From contig NZ_QUZK01000044.1 in the NCBI RefSeq assembly GCF_003410055.1, positions 1 through 53,301 of the forward strand: 53,301 bases of DNA, read 5' to 3'. Positions 38,982-48,211 of this stretch are shown here, piece after piece. The translations under genes were made by a program, and so were the position numbers. The notes beneath the pieces were generated by a model. It ran no database searches, was not told where the DNA came from, and saw nothing but the letters and a program-made list of their open reading frames with translations. Numbering within the stretch: position 1 is the stretch's first letter; the number at the start of each line of letters is the position of its first letter. The stretch comes from Wenzhouxiangella sediminis (GTDB taxonomy: Bacteria > Pseudomonadota > Gammaproteobacteria > Xanthomonadales > Wenzhouxiangellaceae).

Positions 38982-41006
38982 TCAGGCGGCGATGCCGTAG
39001 GAGGCCAGCAGCGGCTCCAGCGCCGGCTCCCGGCCCCTGAAGGCCAGCCAGGATTCCTGCATCGGTCGGCTCGATCCCACTTCCAGGATTTCGTGTGCCA
39101 GACGATGGCCCGTTTCGGCATCGAACAGGCCCTTCTCCCGAAACAGCTCGAACGCGTCGCGGGCGAGCTGCTCCGCCCACAGGTAGCTGTAGTAGCCGGC
39201 CGCGTAGCCGCCGTCGAAGAGGTGGCTGAAGCTCATCAGGAAGCGGTTGTATTCGGGCATCGGGAGCACGGCGACCCGATCGTGAACCTCTCGCATGATG
39301 TCGACGGGATCGTCGCCGGGACGGGTGTGCAGCGTCAGGTCACAGAGCGCGAACTCGATCTGGCGTACCAGCGCCATGGCGCCCTGGAACTCCTGGTCGG
39401 CCTTGAGTCCGTCGAGCAGTCTTGCGGGCAGCGGCTCGCCGGTTTCGACGTGACGGGCATAGCGGTTGAGCGACTCGGCCTCCCAGGCCCAGCCTTCCAT
39501 CAGCTGGCTGGGCAGCTCGACAGCGTCCCATTCCACGCCGCTGATACCGGCCACGCCGGGGATATCGATGCGCGTGAGCAGGTGATGGAGGCAGTGCCCG
39601 AACTCATGGAAGATCGTGACCACGTCGTCATGGGTCAGCAGGCTGGGGCGCCCATCGGCCGGCGGCGCGAAATTGCAGGTCAGGTAGGCGATCGGCAGCT
39701 GCTCTACGCCGCTTACCTTCATGCGTGCCCGGCAGACGTCCATCCAGGCGCCGCCGGACTTGCGCGGTCGGCTGTAGAGGTCGAGGTAGAGGCCGGCGAG
39801 CCGTTCGCCGTCCTTGCCGAGCACCTTGAAGAAATGCACGTCCTCGTGCCAGGTGTCGACGCTGTCGTCGGCTTCGAAACGCAGGCCGAACAAGTCGCCG
39901 GCGGTGGTGAACAGTCCGTCGAAGACGCGCTGTAGCTCGAACCAGGGCTTGAGCATCGATTCGTTGATGCCGAGTTTCTTCTCGCGCAGCTTCTCGCTGT
40001 AGTAGGCGATGTCCCAGGGCGCCAGCGGCGTCTCGGCGCCGAGTCCGGCGGCGAACGCGTTGAGCTCTTCGAGCTGGGCACGCGCCTGGGGGCCGGCGCG
40101 GTCGGCGAGGTCGTAAAGGAAGGACTCGACTTCCCCGGCGGTGTCGGCCATGCGGGTCGACAGCCGCATGGCGGCATGGTGCTCGAAACCCAGCAACTTC
40201 GCCTGCTCGTCGCGCAGCGCGAGCATCTCGCGCATGACCGGCCCGTTGTCGAACCTGCCGCCCTGCGGGCCGATTTCCGAGGCGCGGGTGGCGAAGGCGC
40301 GGTGAAAGCGCTCTCGCAGGTCGCGGTCGTCGGCGTAGGTGATGATGGCCCGGAAGGCGGGAAAGCTCAGGTTGGCCATCCAGCCGGTCTTGCCCGCCTC
40401 GCGCGCCATGCCGGCGAGCATTTCCAGTTCCGCATCGGGAAGGCCTGCCAGCAGATAGACGTCGTCGAATGTCTCGGAGTAGGCCTCCGTGGCGTCGAGA
40501 ACGTGGTTGCCGAACCGGTTGCCCAGCTCCGACAGGCGCATGTTGATCTCGCCGAATCGCTGGCGATCCGGCTCGGGCAGGTCGACGCCGGACAGGTGAA
40601 AGTCGCGCAGTTCGTGTTCGACGGTCGCCTTCAGGGCGGCCTCCTGTTGGTCGAAGTCGTCCCGTTCGGCCAACGCCCGGTAAGCCGCCCAGAGTTTCCG
40701 GTTGTGTCCGCGCTCGGTATCGAAGCGCGTCATCGGTTCCAGGCAGGCCTTGTAGGCTTCGCGCCACTCGGGCGTGTTGTTCACGCCGTGCAGGTGCGAG
40801 ATGCTCGACCAGGTGTTGGCCAGGGCATTGTCGGCCAGTGCTTCGGCGGTGACGACATTGTCGTAGTCGACGTTTCCGCCCAGCGACTCGATGCGTTCGA
40901 TCACGTCCCGGTATTCGGCCAAGCGCTGTTCTACGGCCGGCAGGGCGTGCTCCGGGCGAATCTTCGAGAAGGCCGGCAGTCCGTCGGCCAGCAGGGGGTT
41001 GCTCAT
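38982..41006 (-). CDS. prlC: Oligopeptidase A (M3 metallopeptidase)
   Basis: Cytoplasmic zinc endopeptidase that degrades short peptides, including cleaved signal peptides. The 674 residues match the usual PrlC length. The zinc motif is VVTIFHEFGHCLHHLLT, with the downstream ligand glutamate in GVEWDAVELPSQLMEGWAWE. The N-terminal part is the typical all-helical M3 segment. The ATG is 13 nt after the alaA stop, so these two probably share a transcript. Confidence 0.96.
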   Translation of the reverse strand: MSNPLLADGLPAFSKIRPEHALPAVEQRLAEYRDVIERIESLGGNVDYDNVVTAEALADNALANTWSSISHLHGVNNTPEWREAYKACLEPMTRFDTERGHNRKLWAAYRALAERDDFDQQEAALKATVEHELRDFHLSGVDLPEPDRQRFGEINMRLSELGNRFGNHVLDATEAYSETFDDVYLLAGLPDAELEMLAGMAREAGKTGWMANLSFPAFRAIITYADDRDLRERFHRAFATRASEIGPQGGRFDNGPVMREMLALRDEQAKLLGFEHHAAMRLSTRMADTAGEVESFLYDLADRAGPQARAQLEELNAFAAGLGAETPLAPWDIAYYSEKLREKKLGINESMLKPWFELQRVFDGLFTTAGDLFGLRFEADDSVDTWHEDVHFFKVLGKDGERLAGLYLDLYSRPRKSGGAWMDVCRARMKVSGVEQLPIAYLTCNFAPPADGRPSLLTHDDVVTIFHEFGHCLHHLLTRIDIPGVAGISGVEWDAVELPSQLMEGWAWEAESLNRYARHVETGEPLPARLLDGLKADQEFQGAMALVRQIEFALCDLTLHTRPGDDPVDIMREVHDRVAVLPMPEYNRFLMSFSHLFDGGYAAGYYSYLWAEQLARDAFELFREKGLFDAETGHRLAHEILEVGSSRPMQESWLAFRGREPALEPLLASYGIAA

Positions 41007-41019
41007 GACGATGTTTCCG

Positions 41020-42264
41020 TTACTTGACGGCCCGGATGCGCTGCGGCTCGTCGGCGAGTTCCTCGAGCAGGTCGTCGATGCGCTCGAAGGCCTCCGTGAG
41101 TTGCTCGGCTTCGGGCAGCAGGGTGATCCGGAAGTGGTTGCGTTCGGGAATGTTGAAGCTCGATCCCGGCACGATCAGGATGTGCTTGTGCTCGAGCAGT
41201 TCGGCGGCGAAGCGGTGGTCGTCGAAGTCGCCGAACACTTCGGTGCGCACCGAGGGGAAGGCGTACATCGCGCCCATCGGCTTGACCAGTTCGAGGAAGC
41301 GGCTCCTCTCGCAGGCCTCGATGACGGCCTGGCGCGATTCGAACAGGCGACCGTCGCGGCCGACCAGGTCGGCGATGGACTGGTAACCGCCCAGCGCCGT
41401 CTGCACGGCCCACTGGCCCGGCACGTTGGCCGACAGCCTGAGCGCGGCCAGTTTCTCGACCGCCAGCATGTAGTCCTCGGCCCGTTCCAGCGCGCCGGTG
41501 AACACCGCCCAGCCCACGCGCCAGCCACAGGCCCGGTAGACCTTCGAGAGGCCGCCGAAGGACACGCAAAGGGTCTCCGGCGCGAGCGGGGCCATCGGCA
41601 CGAAGCGGGCATCCTCGTAGCAGATGCTGTCGTAGATCTCGTCGGAGAAGATGATCAGGTCGTGACGGGTGGCCAGGTCGGCCAGCGCCTGCAGCGTTTC
41701 CTCGGGATAGACCGCGCCGGTCGGGTTATTGGGGTTGATGACCACGATGGCGCGCGTCTTCGACGTGATCTGCTCCTCGATGCGGGCGACGTCGGGCAGG
41801 AACCCGTCGGACTCCCGGCACTGGTAGTGCACCGCCTTGCCGCCGTTGAGCACCACCGCCGCGGTCCACAGCGGATAGTCGGGTGCGGGCACCAGCACCT
41901 CGTCTTCCGGTTCGAGCAGTGAGCGAAGCGTGAGATCGACCAGTTCGGACACACCGTTGCCGACCACCACCTGGTCGTAGCGCGTGTCGGTCAGCCCGCG
42001 CGCCTGGAACTGCATGGCCACCGCTTCGCGGGCCGGGAAGATGCCGGCCTGCGGTCCGTAGCCCTCGGAGAAGGGCAGGTTGCGGATCACCGCGCGGCGC
42101 ATGGTCTCGGGCGTGCGAAAGCCGAAGGCGCCGGGGTTGCCGATATTCAGGTGCAGGACGTCGTTGCCCTGCTGCTCGAGCTCGCGCGCGCGGCGGGCCA
42201 GGGCGCCGCGGATTTCGTAGCGCACCGCCTCGAGCCGGCCGGCGGTCTGGAATGACGGTTTCAT
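41020..42264 (-). CDS. alaA: PLP-dependent alanine aminotransferase, AlaA type
   Basis: Transaminates pyruvate with glutamate to make alanine. The 414 residues follow E. coli AlaA along their length: LEAVRYEIRGALARRARELE, LNIGNPGAFGF, VLVPAPDYPLWTAAV, VINPNNPTGAVY, IIFSDEIYDSICYED and the PLP-lysine motif FGGLSKVYRACGWRVGW. ATG at 42264 fits the family start; one at 42276 would add four residues. The promoter side faces a divergent M14 peptidase gene across a repeat-containing gap. Confidence 0.93.
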   Translation of the reverse strand: MKPSFQTAGRLEAVRYEIRGALARRARELEQQGNDVLHLNIGNPGAFGFRTPETMRRAVIRNLPFSEGYGPQAGIFPAREAVAMQFQARGLTDTRYDQVVVGNGVSELVDLTLRSLLEPEDEVLVPAPDYPLWTAAVVLNGGKAVHYQCRESDGFLPDVARIEEQITSKTRAIVVINPNNPTGAVYPEETLQALADLATRHDLIIFSDEIYDSICYEDARFVPMAPLAPETLCVSFGGLSKVYRACGWRVGWAVFTGALERAEDYMLAVEKLAALRLSANVPGQWAVQTALGGYQSIADLVGRDGRLFESRQAVIEACERSRFLELVKPMGAMYAFPSVRTEVFGDFDDHRFAAELLEHKHILIVPGSSFNIPERNHFRITLLPEAEQLTEAFERIDDLLEELADEPQRIRAVK

Positions 42265-42330
42265 GCCCGCAATCATACCGTTTCGGCGAGCGTTCAGAAA
42301 TGCGTTGCCGCCTGCAAAGAGAAAATCGTC

Positions 42331-42360
42331 CACAGATGAACACAGATGCACACAGATGAA
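42331..42360. repeat. Decamer tandem repeat (CACAGATGMA)x3
   Basis: CACAGATGAA, CACAGATGCA, CACAGATGAA stand in tandem in the gap between the divergent alaA and M14 peptidase genes. The phrase resembles an intergenic sequence I recall from many unrelated bacteria. It overlaps no gene if the peptidase starts at 42448. Confidence 0.85.
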
Positions 42361-42447
42361 AGAAGAAACGCTTGTGTCGGCCGTGGATGCAGATGCGTTA
42401 GTCTTGGCGGCTCGATGTCTTCGAATGATTCCGAGGAAACACCACTG

Positions 42448-45330
42448 ATGTCCCGATTCCTGTTTCTGGCCGTTTTGCTCGCGCCGGTGGCGCTGGCGCA
42501 GATGGCCACGCCCTATCCCGAGCCCACCCCGTCGCCGTTGGCGGGGCTGGACTATCCGCAATCGCTGTTCCCCGAAGAGGCCGACCATGATCCGGCCGTT
42601 CCGCTGCCCGAGTCGGTGCTCGGTTTCGAGGTGGGCGAGCGGGTCGCGACCTCGGAGCAGATCGTGGCATACGCTCGCCGGGTTGCCGAAGCGTCCGATC
42701 GCGTCGAGCTGGTCGAGTACGGCCGGACTTTCGAGGGGCGGCCGCTGGTCTACCTGGCGGTTTCCACGCCGGACAACTTGGCGCGGCGCGACGAGATCCA
42801 GTCCGGCATGGCCGCGCTTGGGGACCCGCGCGATTCGGATGCGGGTGAGCGCGAACGATTGATCGACGAGCTGCCCGCCGTCGCCTGGTTGGGCTATTCC
42901 ATTCACGGTAACGAGAGTTCGGGCTCGGACGCTTCCCTGGCCGTGCTCTACCACCTGGCCGCTGACCGCTCTGAGCAGACGCGTTCGCTGCTTTCCGACC
43001 TGGTGGTGATCATCGACCCCAACCAGAATCCGGACGGACGGATGCGCTTCGTCAACGGCGTCCACCAGGCCCGCGGATCCCAGCCCAACGTCGACGACCA
43101 GTCGCTGGTGCACACCGGCTACTGGCCATTCGGGCGCGGCAACCACTACCTGTTCGACCTCAACCGCGACTGGATGTACGCGCGCCAGCCCGAAACCCGC
43201 GGGCGCATCCCGCACGTCATCGACTGGAAGCCGATGTTGTTCGTCGACATCCACGAGATGGGCTCGCAGGACAGTTTCCTGTTCTCGCCGCCGCGCAAGC
43301 CCTACAACCCGCACCTGCCGCCCTACCGGATGGACATGGCGCAGCGTTTCGCCGACGAGCAGGCGCAGGCCTTCGACGCCTTCGGCTACCCGTACTACTC
43401 GGGCGAGTGGAACGAGAACTGGTTCCCGGGTTATTCCGACGCCTGGGCGGCCCTGCGCGGCGCCCAGGGCATTCTCTACGAGCAGGCGCGCATCGCCGAC
43501 GACGGCGTGCAGCGCGACACCCACCTGCTCAGCTACCAGCAGTCGGTGCACCACCAGGTGCTATCGACCCTGGCCAACCTGGAAACCCTGCAGGCGAACC
43601 GCCAGCGCATGTTGTCGAACTACGCGGCCGATCGCGCCGATCTGGTGTCCGACGACGGGCCCTACAGCGAGCGCAGCTTCGTCTTCCCGCCCAGCGAGAA
43701 CCAGGGACGGCTCAACGAACTGCTGGAACTGCTCGCCATCCAGGAAATCGAGACGCATCGCCTGACCGAGGACCTGCGCGTTTCCCGCGCCACCGACGTG
43801 CTGGGGCGCGAGCGAAGAGACGTGACCCTGCCGGCCGGCACCCTCGTGGTGCGCAACCGCCAGCCGGCCGCGCGCCTGGTCGCCGCCATGTTCGAGTTCG
43901 ACCCGCAGATCGGCGAGGCCGCCCTCGAGGCCGAGCGCGAGTCGGTGCTCAAGGACGGTCGCAGTACCCTCTACGACACGACCGCCTGGAACATCCCGAT
44001 GATGTTCGGCCTGGATGCGATGAGCGTGCCGGAGCACCTCGACCGTGGCCTCGAGGCCATCGAGCCCGCGCGCGTGACCGCCGCGCCCGAGACGGCCGGC
44101 GACGCCATCGCCCTGGTCGCTTCGGGCCACGACGACCGCACCGTCGCCCTGGCCGCGAGGCTGCTCGAGCGCGGCCTGGCGGTGCGCGCCAACACCCGCG
44201 AATCGGAGCTGGACGGCCATGAACTGCCGGTGGGCTCGATCGCGATTACCCGCGACGACAACCGCAATATCGACGACTGGCAAGAGCGCGTGGCCGAAGC
44301 GGCCGCCGAACTCGGCCTGGGCGTGCGGCCGGTCGGGCACGGCCGGGCACCGGGCGAGAAGGCGGACCTGGGCGGCGGCTATTGGCAGGTGCTCGAGCAG
44401 CCGCAGGTCGCGCTGCTCGCCCGGGGCCGGGTCAACATGCTCGACTTCGGCTCGGTGTGGTACCTGCTCGATCATCGCCTGGGCATTCGCCACAGCCACC
44501 TCGACGAAAACCGCGCCGGCTGGAGCGACCTGCGCCGCTACAACGTGCTCTACCTGCCCGACCGCTGGGGCGGCAGCCTGCCTTCCGGCCTGGTCGAGGC
44601 GCTCGGCGACTGGGTAAAGGGCGGCGGTACCCTGATCGCCTCGGGCAGTTCGGCCGAGGCGCTCACCGCCGGCGACGAGCCGCTGGTGTCGGTGCGCACG
44701 CTGCAGCAGGTTGTCGGCGATGACCTCTCCGAATACCAGGACGCCCTGCACCGCGAGTGGCTGGCGGCCAACGACCCGCTTCCGGCGGGAATCTGGGGTC
44801 ACGCCGCCGACAGCGGCGTCGCCTATCCCTGGCAGGGCATCAGAGAATCGCTGCCCGACGCCGAGGAACGCAAGCGCCGCGAGGCCTGGCAGCGGCAGTT
44901 CATGCCTTCGGGCGCGCTGGTGGCCGCGCGAGCGGATCGCGAACACTGGCTCGCCGCCGGTTCGGGCGACTTCTTGACGCTGCTGTTTTCCGACTCGCCG
45001 GTGCTGATGAGCAAGCCGCCGGTCGAGGCGCCGCTTCGCCTGGGCGTGTACTCGGAGGCCGAAACGGAGGCCCGCCTGGTGGGCTGGGCCCCCGTGCCGG
45101 AGGGCCAGGAGTTGCGCGTGCGGGCAGGCGGCTTGCTGTGGCCGGAAGCGCGTGAGCGCATCGCCAACGGCGCCTGGGTCACGCGCGAGCGCGTCGGCAG
45201 CGGCCAGGTCATCCTGTTCGCCCACGAGCCGGCCTTCCGGGCGGCGCAACTGGGCGCCATGCGCATCCTCGAGAACGCGCTGATCTACGGGCCGGGCCTG
45301 GGCGCGGACCACCCGGTCGAACTGCCCTGA
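42448..45330 (+). CDS. Secreted M14-family zinc carboxypeptidase-like protein
   Basis: A signal peptide (MSRFLFLAVLLAPVALA) leads a 960-residue protein. The M14 domain (about 60-330) holds the zinc ligands H153 and E156 in SIHGNESSGSD, a conserved NPDGR, and the third ligand H269 in FVDIHEMGSQ. The C-terminal 600 residues hold a Rossmann-like, GATase-resembling stretch (VLYLPDRWGGSLPSGLVEALGDWVKGGGTL) and end without an anchor, so it is likely periplasmic or exported. I chose 42448 by signal peptide and GAGGAAA upstream; the frame extends back to 42346 through the decamer repeat region. Similar large M14 proteins are common in marine gammaproteobacteria. Confidence 0.87.
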   Translation: MSRFLFLAVLLAPVALAQMATPYPEPTPSPLAGLDYPQSLFPEEADHDPAVPLPESVLGFEVGERVATSEQIVAYARRVAEASDRVELVEYGRTFEGRPLVYLAVSTPDNLARRDEIQSGMAALGDPRDSDAGERERLIDELPAVAWLGYSIHGNESSGSDASLAVLYHLAADRSEQTRSLLSDLVVIIDPNQNPDGRMRFVNGVHQARGSQPNVDDQSLVHTGYWPFGRGNHYLFDLNRDWMYARQPETRGRIPHVIDWKPMLFVDIHEMGSQDSFLFSPPRKPYNPHLPPYRMDMAQRFADEQAQAFDAFGYPYYSGEWNENWFPGYSDAWAALRGAQGILYEQARIADDGVQRDTHLLSYQQSVHHQVLSTLANLETLQANRQRMLSNYAADRADLVSDDGPYSERSFVFPPSENQGRLNELLELLAIQEIETHRLTEDLRVSRATDVLGRERRDVTLPAGTLVVRNRQPAARLVAAMFEFDPQIGEAALEAERESVLKDGRSTLYDTTAWNIPMMFGLDAMSVPEHLDRGLEAIEPARVTAAPETAGDAIALVASGHDDRTVALAARLLERGLAVRANTRESELDGHELPVGSIAITRDDNRNIDDWQERVAEAAAELGLGVRPVGHGRAPGEKADLGGGYWQVLEQPQVALLARGRVNMLDFGSVWYLLDHRLGIRHSHLDENRAGWSDLRRYNVLYLPDRWGGSLPSGLVEALGDWVKGGGTLIASGSSAEALTAGDEPLVSVRTLQQVVGDDLSEYQDALHREWLAANDPLPAGIWGHAADSGVAYPWQGIRESLPDAEERKRREAWQRQFMPSGALVAARADREHWLAAGSGDFLTLLFSDSPVLMSKPPVEAPLRLGVYSEAETEARLVGWAPVPEGQELRVRAGGLLWPEARERIANGAWVTRERVGSGQVILFAHEPAFRAAQLGAMRILENALIYGPGLGADHPVELP

Positions 45331-45392
45331 GGTGCCCCGGGCGCGATCGCGGGAAACTGAAAGCCCCGGAACGTGCCAAAGAAACACGGACC

Positions 45393-45417
45393 GCCGCCCG
45401 GCGTTAAGCTGGGCGGC
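45393..45417. other. Strong hairpin in the dapA leader
   Basis: GCCGCCCGGC (45393-45402) and GCTGGGCGGC (45408-45417) pair with a single G-U around GTTAA, 33 nt upstream of the dapA GTG. No T tract follows. It could be a 3' end for the peptidase transcript, a stabiliser, or an element controlling dapA. It does not resemble a lysine riboswitch, which would be far longer. Confidence 0.55.
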
Positions 45418-45450
45418 CCAATCGGATCAAACCATCTACGGAGCGAAATC

Positions 45451-46347
45451 GTGCAGGTAAAAGGTGTCTACACAGCCCTCGTCACGCCCTTCGACGCGTC
45501 GGGCGAAGTCAATTTCGACATGCTGGGCGAGCTCCTGGAAAAACAGATCGCCGCCGGCGTCGCGGGCGTGGTGCCGATGGGCACTACCGGCGAGTCGCCG
45601 ACCATGTTCAACGCCGAGCACGACGCGGTCATCCGCTACACGGTCGAGAAAGTGGCCGGCCGGGTGCAGGTCTGGGCCGGCACGGGATCGAACAACACCC
45701 AGCAGGCCATCCGGACGACCGGCGAGGCGCAGGAAGCCGGCGCCGACGGCGCGCTGGTGGTCACGCCCTACTACAACAAGCCCTCGCAGGCCGGGCTCAT
45801 TCGCTACTTCCGCGAGATCGCGGAGTCGACCGACCTGCCGATCATCGTCTACAACATCAAGGGGCGCACCGCGGTCAACGTCGAGACCGACACCCTGGCC
45901 GAGATCGCGAAGATTCCCAACGTCATCGCGGTCAAGGAAGCCTCGGGCGACATCGGCCAGATGACCGACGTCATCGATTCCATCTGCCACCGACAGGACG
46001 ATCCCTTCTGGGTGGTTTCCGGCGACGATGCGCTGACCCTGCCGCTGATGAGCGTCGGCGGCCACGGTGTCATCTCGGTGGTTTCCAACCTGGTGCCCGA
46101 ACGGATGGTGGCGATGGTCGAAGCCGCCGCCGACGGCGATTTCGAAACCGCCCGCCGGATTCACTTCGAGCTGCTGCCGCTTTTCAAGGCCAGCTTCATC
46201 GAAACCAACCCCGTCCCGATCAAGGCGGCCATGAAGCTGTGCGGACTGGATGTCGGCGGCGTTCGCAGTCCCCTGGCGCCCTTGACCGATGCCAGCCACG
46301 AACGGCTCACGGCGATCCTGCGCAAGGCGGGTCTGATCGCTCAGTGA
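45451..46347 (+). CDS. dapA: 4-hydroxy-tetrahydrodipicolinate synthase
   Basis: Condenses pyruvate with aspartate semialdehyde, the first lysine-branch step. The 298 residues hold GVYTALVTPFD, MGTTGESPTMFNAEH, TPYYNKPSQAGL with the catalytic tyrosine, YNIKGRTAVN, and the Schiff-base lysine in VIAVKEASGDI. The start is GTG at 45451, with GGAG 8 nt upstream; the in-frame ATG at 45373 would add 26 unrelated residues. Motifs such as YNIKGRTAVN differ from the YNVPSRTG form of E. coli DapA, and the gene is not beside bamC as is usual in this class. This suggests a relocated or acquired copy. Confidence 0.95.
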   Translation: MQVKGVYTALVTPFDASGEVNFDMLGELLEKQIAAGVAGVVPMGTTGESPTMFNAEHDAVIRYTVEKVAGRVQVWAGTGSNNTQQAIRTTGEAQEAGADGALVVTPYYNKPSQAGLIRYFREIAESTDLPIIVYNIKGRTAVNVETDTLAEIAKIPNVIAVKEASGDIGQMTDVIDSICHRQDDPFWVVSGDDALTLPLMSVGGHGVISVVSNLVPERMVAMVEAAADGDFETARRIHFELLPLFKASFIETNPVPIKAAMKLCGLDVGGVRSPLAPLTDASHERLTAILRKAGLIAQ

Positions 46348-46384
46348 CGGGCCGGGGCGGCGAGAACCGCCCCGGCGCACTCCC

Positions 46385-48034
46385 TTACTGTTGTTCGAAC
46401 CGGTCGGCGAAGATGCCGTCGACCGGCACTTCGGCGGTGTAGAGCCCGGCCCAGCTTTCGGTCTCTTCGGGATCGATCGGGTCGATGTAGAGCATGCTGG
46501 CGGTGATCGCGATGCGTCCGTTGCGGAAGCCGTCGCGTTCGATCGCCACCGAACTGATGTAGGAATCGGCCGGGGCTTCGGGATCGAGCAACTGGCCCGG
46601 CGTGGTCGCCACTTCGGCAATCGTCTTGAGCGCTACCGGAGAAGTGAAACGCTCACGCAGGTAGATGCCGGCGAGCCCGTCGCGCTGGGCCTGGAAGGCC
46701 ACGCGAGGCGGTCCGTTCCCGGTCGACAGGGCGGCGTAGGCGCTGCTGCGCCAGCGGGCGAACTCTTCGGACTCTTCTTCCTCTCCACCCCCGGTGCCGG
46801 GCACCCGTCCCGAGAACACCCAGAACAGGAAGTCCTCCATATCATCCCGGCCGGTTCGCGAGATCAGGTGCGTGGTGTCGGTGCTCGTGTCGTGAACGAA
46901 GATCCCCTGGTTGACAGGAATCTGGACCTCCAGTCCATCGGGATGCTGTTCGTTGCAGTACGCCAACAGGGCGGGGTTGCCATCCTCGGGGCACTCGAGC
47001 AGTTTGGTGAACGTGTTGTTGCCCCAGGTGCCCCAGAAGGCGACCATCGTGCCGTCGCTGCTCAGCGACAGCCCCTCGCCGAAGTTGGTGAACTGGGCGC
47101 CGGGGATGCCGGGCACCGGATCGCCGATGCCGACGACGGTCTCGAGCGTGGGCATGTGGGCGATCGGCGCCTTGTAGATACCCCCGAAAGTCGGGTCTTC
47201 CTCGAAATCCCAGCCGGTGAAGTAGACCGAACCATTGGCGGCGCTGGGTGGCGCTGTGGCGTCGAAGACAATGCCCGGGTGCCCCGGAATCTCCTGCCCT
47301 GAACGCGCGATCATGCCGGTATACGGCGTCGGTGGCCCGCCGACCACGTCGCGGAAGAAGATGCCGGTTCGGCCGAGGCCGTCGTTGAGGTCGGTGTAGT
47401 TGCCCTTGTAGATGATGTAGTCGCCGTCGACCGCGGGCGCGCCGGGAAACTGGTCGAAGCGAGTGCCGGCGACTGTCTCCGGCACCGAGAACCAGGGAAA
47501 GGTCAGCGTGATCTGGTCGGGTTCGACCGCGGCGCCGAGCAGGCTGGCTCCGGTGGTCGGGTTGCCGCCGGGGAAGGCGTAGATGCCGGAAGTGCCCACC
47601 CGCGTGACCTCGTCGCCGCCGACGGAATACTCCCAGACGGGATCGTGTTGGCCGCGGGTGGCGACCAGGCTGCCGTTGGGATCGATGCGCGGCGTCGACG
47701 GGAACTCGTTGTAGGTGCCGCCCAGGTTGTTGGGCGAGGGCACCGGGTCGCCCCGGAACAGGAGTTTGATCACCGGATCGACGCCGTTGAGGTCGAGCTG
47801 GTAGACACCGCCGGCCTGCGAGCTGCCCAGCACGGCCGCTCGGGCGCGGAAGACCACGACGCCCTGGGTGTTCAGGCCGGGCGGATTGTAGCTTCTGAAC
47901 AGGTCGCCGGGCGCGCCGCCAGGCGCTTCGTCGCCGTTGTTGGCGATCACCTGCCAGGCCAGCGGTTCGGCTCCGAAGACCGGCGTCGTCCAGGCGACGG
48001 CCAGCATGAGCAGGGAAAAAAGAAGACTTCGCAT
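46385..48034 (-). CDS. Secreted protein of unknown function with C-terminal IFADRFE motif
   Basis: A signal peptide (MRSLLFSLLMLAVAWTTPVFGA) precedes about 525 mature residues rich in Gly, Pro, Asp and Thr. The repeated blade-like pattern (DGTMVAFWGTW, NGSVYFTGWDF, DGDYIIYKGNY, PRVAFQAQRDGLAGIY) suggests a beta-propeller of WD40/PD40-like type, with probably six to eight blades. The very C-terminus is VDGIFADRFEQQ, similar to a short tail I recall from secreted proteins of Xanthomonadales-related bacteria. GGGAGCC upstream is the likely ribosome binding site. It is convergent with dapA and divergent from the BNR-repeat gene. Function unknown. Confidence 0.75.
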   Translation of the reverse strand: MRSLLFSLLMLAVAWTTPVFGAEPLAWQVIANNGDEAPGGAPGDLFRSYNPPGLNTQGVVVFRARAAVLGSSQAGGVYQLDLNGVDPVIKLLFRGDPVPSPNNLGGTYNEFPSTPRIDPNGSLVATRGQHDPVWEYSVGGDEVTRVGTSGIYAFPGGNPTTGASLLGAAVEPDQITLTFPWFSVPETVAGTRFDQFPGAPAVDGDYIIYKGNYTDLNDGLGRTGIFFRDVVGGPPTPYTGMIARSGQEIPGHPGIVFDATAPPSAANGSVYFTGWDFEEDPTFGGIYKAPIAHMPTLETVVGIGDPVPGIPGAQFTNFGEGLSLSSDGTMVAFWGTWGNNTFTKLLECPEDGNPALLAYCNEQHPDGLEVQIPVNQGIFVHDTSTDTTHLISRTGRDDMEDFLFWVFSGRVPGTGGGEEEESEEFARWRSSAYAALSTGNGPPRVAFQAQRDGLAGIYLRERFTSPVALKTIAEVATTPGQLLDPEAPADSYISSVAIERDGFRNGRIAITASMLYIDPIDPEETESWAGLYTAEVPVDGIFADRFEQQ

Positions 48035-48063
48035 CGGTGGCTCCCATGAGTTGGTCGGTTAAG

Positions 48064-48087
48064 GGCTCCGGGCTTTTGGAAGGAGCC
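48064..48087. other. Inverted repeat between divergent secreted-protein genes
   Basis: GGCTCC (48064-48069) and GGAGCC (48082-48087) frame a 12-nt loop, about 30 nt upstream of the minus-strand gene. Possible operator or leader hairpin; the rest of the 177-nt gap shows only A/T-rich patches and a strong GGGGAGGGG ribosome binding site for the plus-strand gene. Confidence 0.3.
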
Positions 48088-48211
48088 GATTGTGTGTACG
48101 TTAGGGCACTGAAAAGGCGAGGATAATGGCTTAAGTCAATCTGCTTGCATCTTTGAGCCTCTAGGCTGTTCGTGAAGTCCAAGTGCCCGACATGAACGGG
48201 GAGGGGTATTC

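Noticed and set aside
45331..45450. Lysine riboswitch before dapA
   Set aside because: The gap is only 120 nt, with one simple GC hairpin and none of the multi-helix core of a lysine riboswitch.
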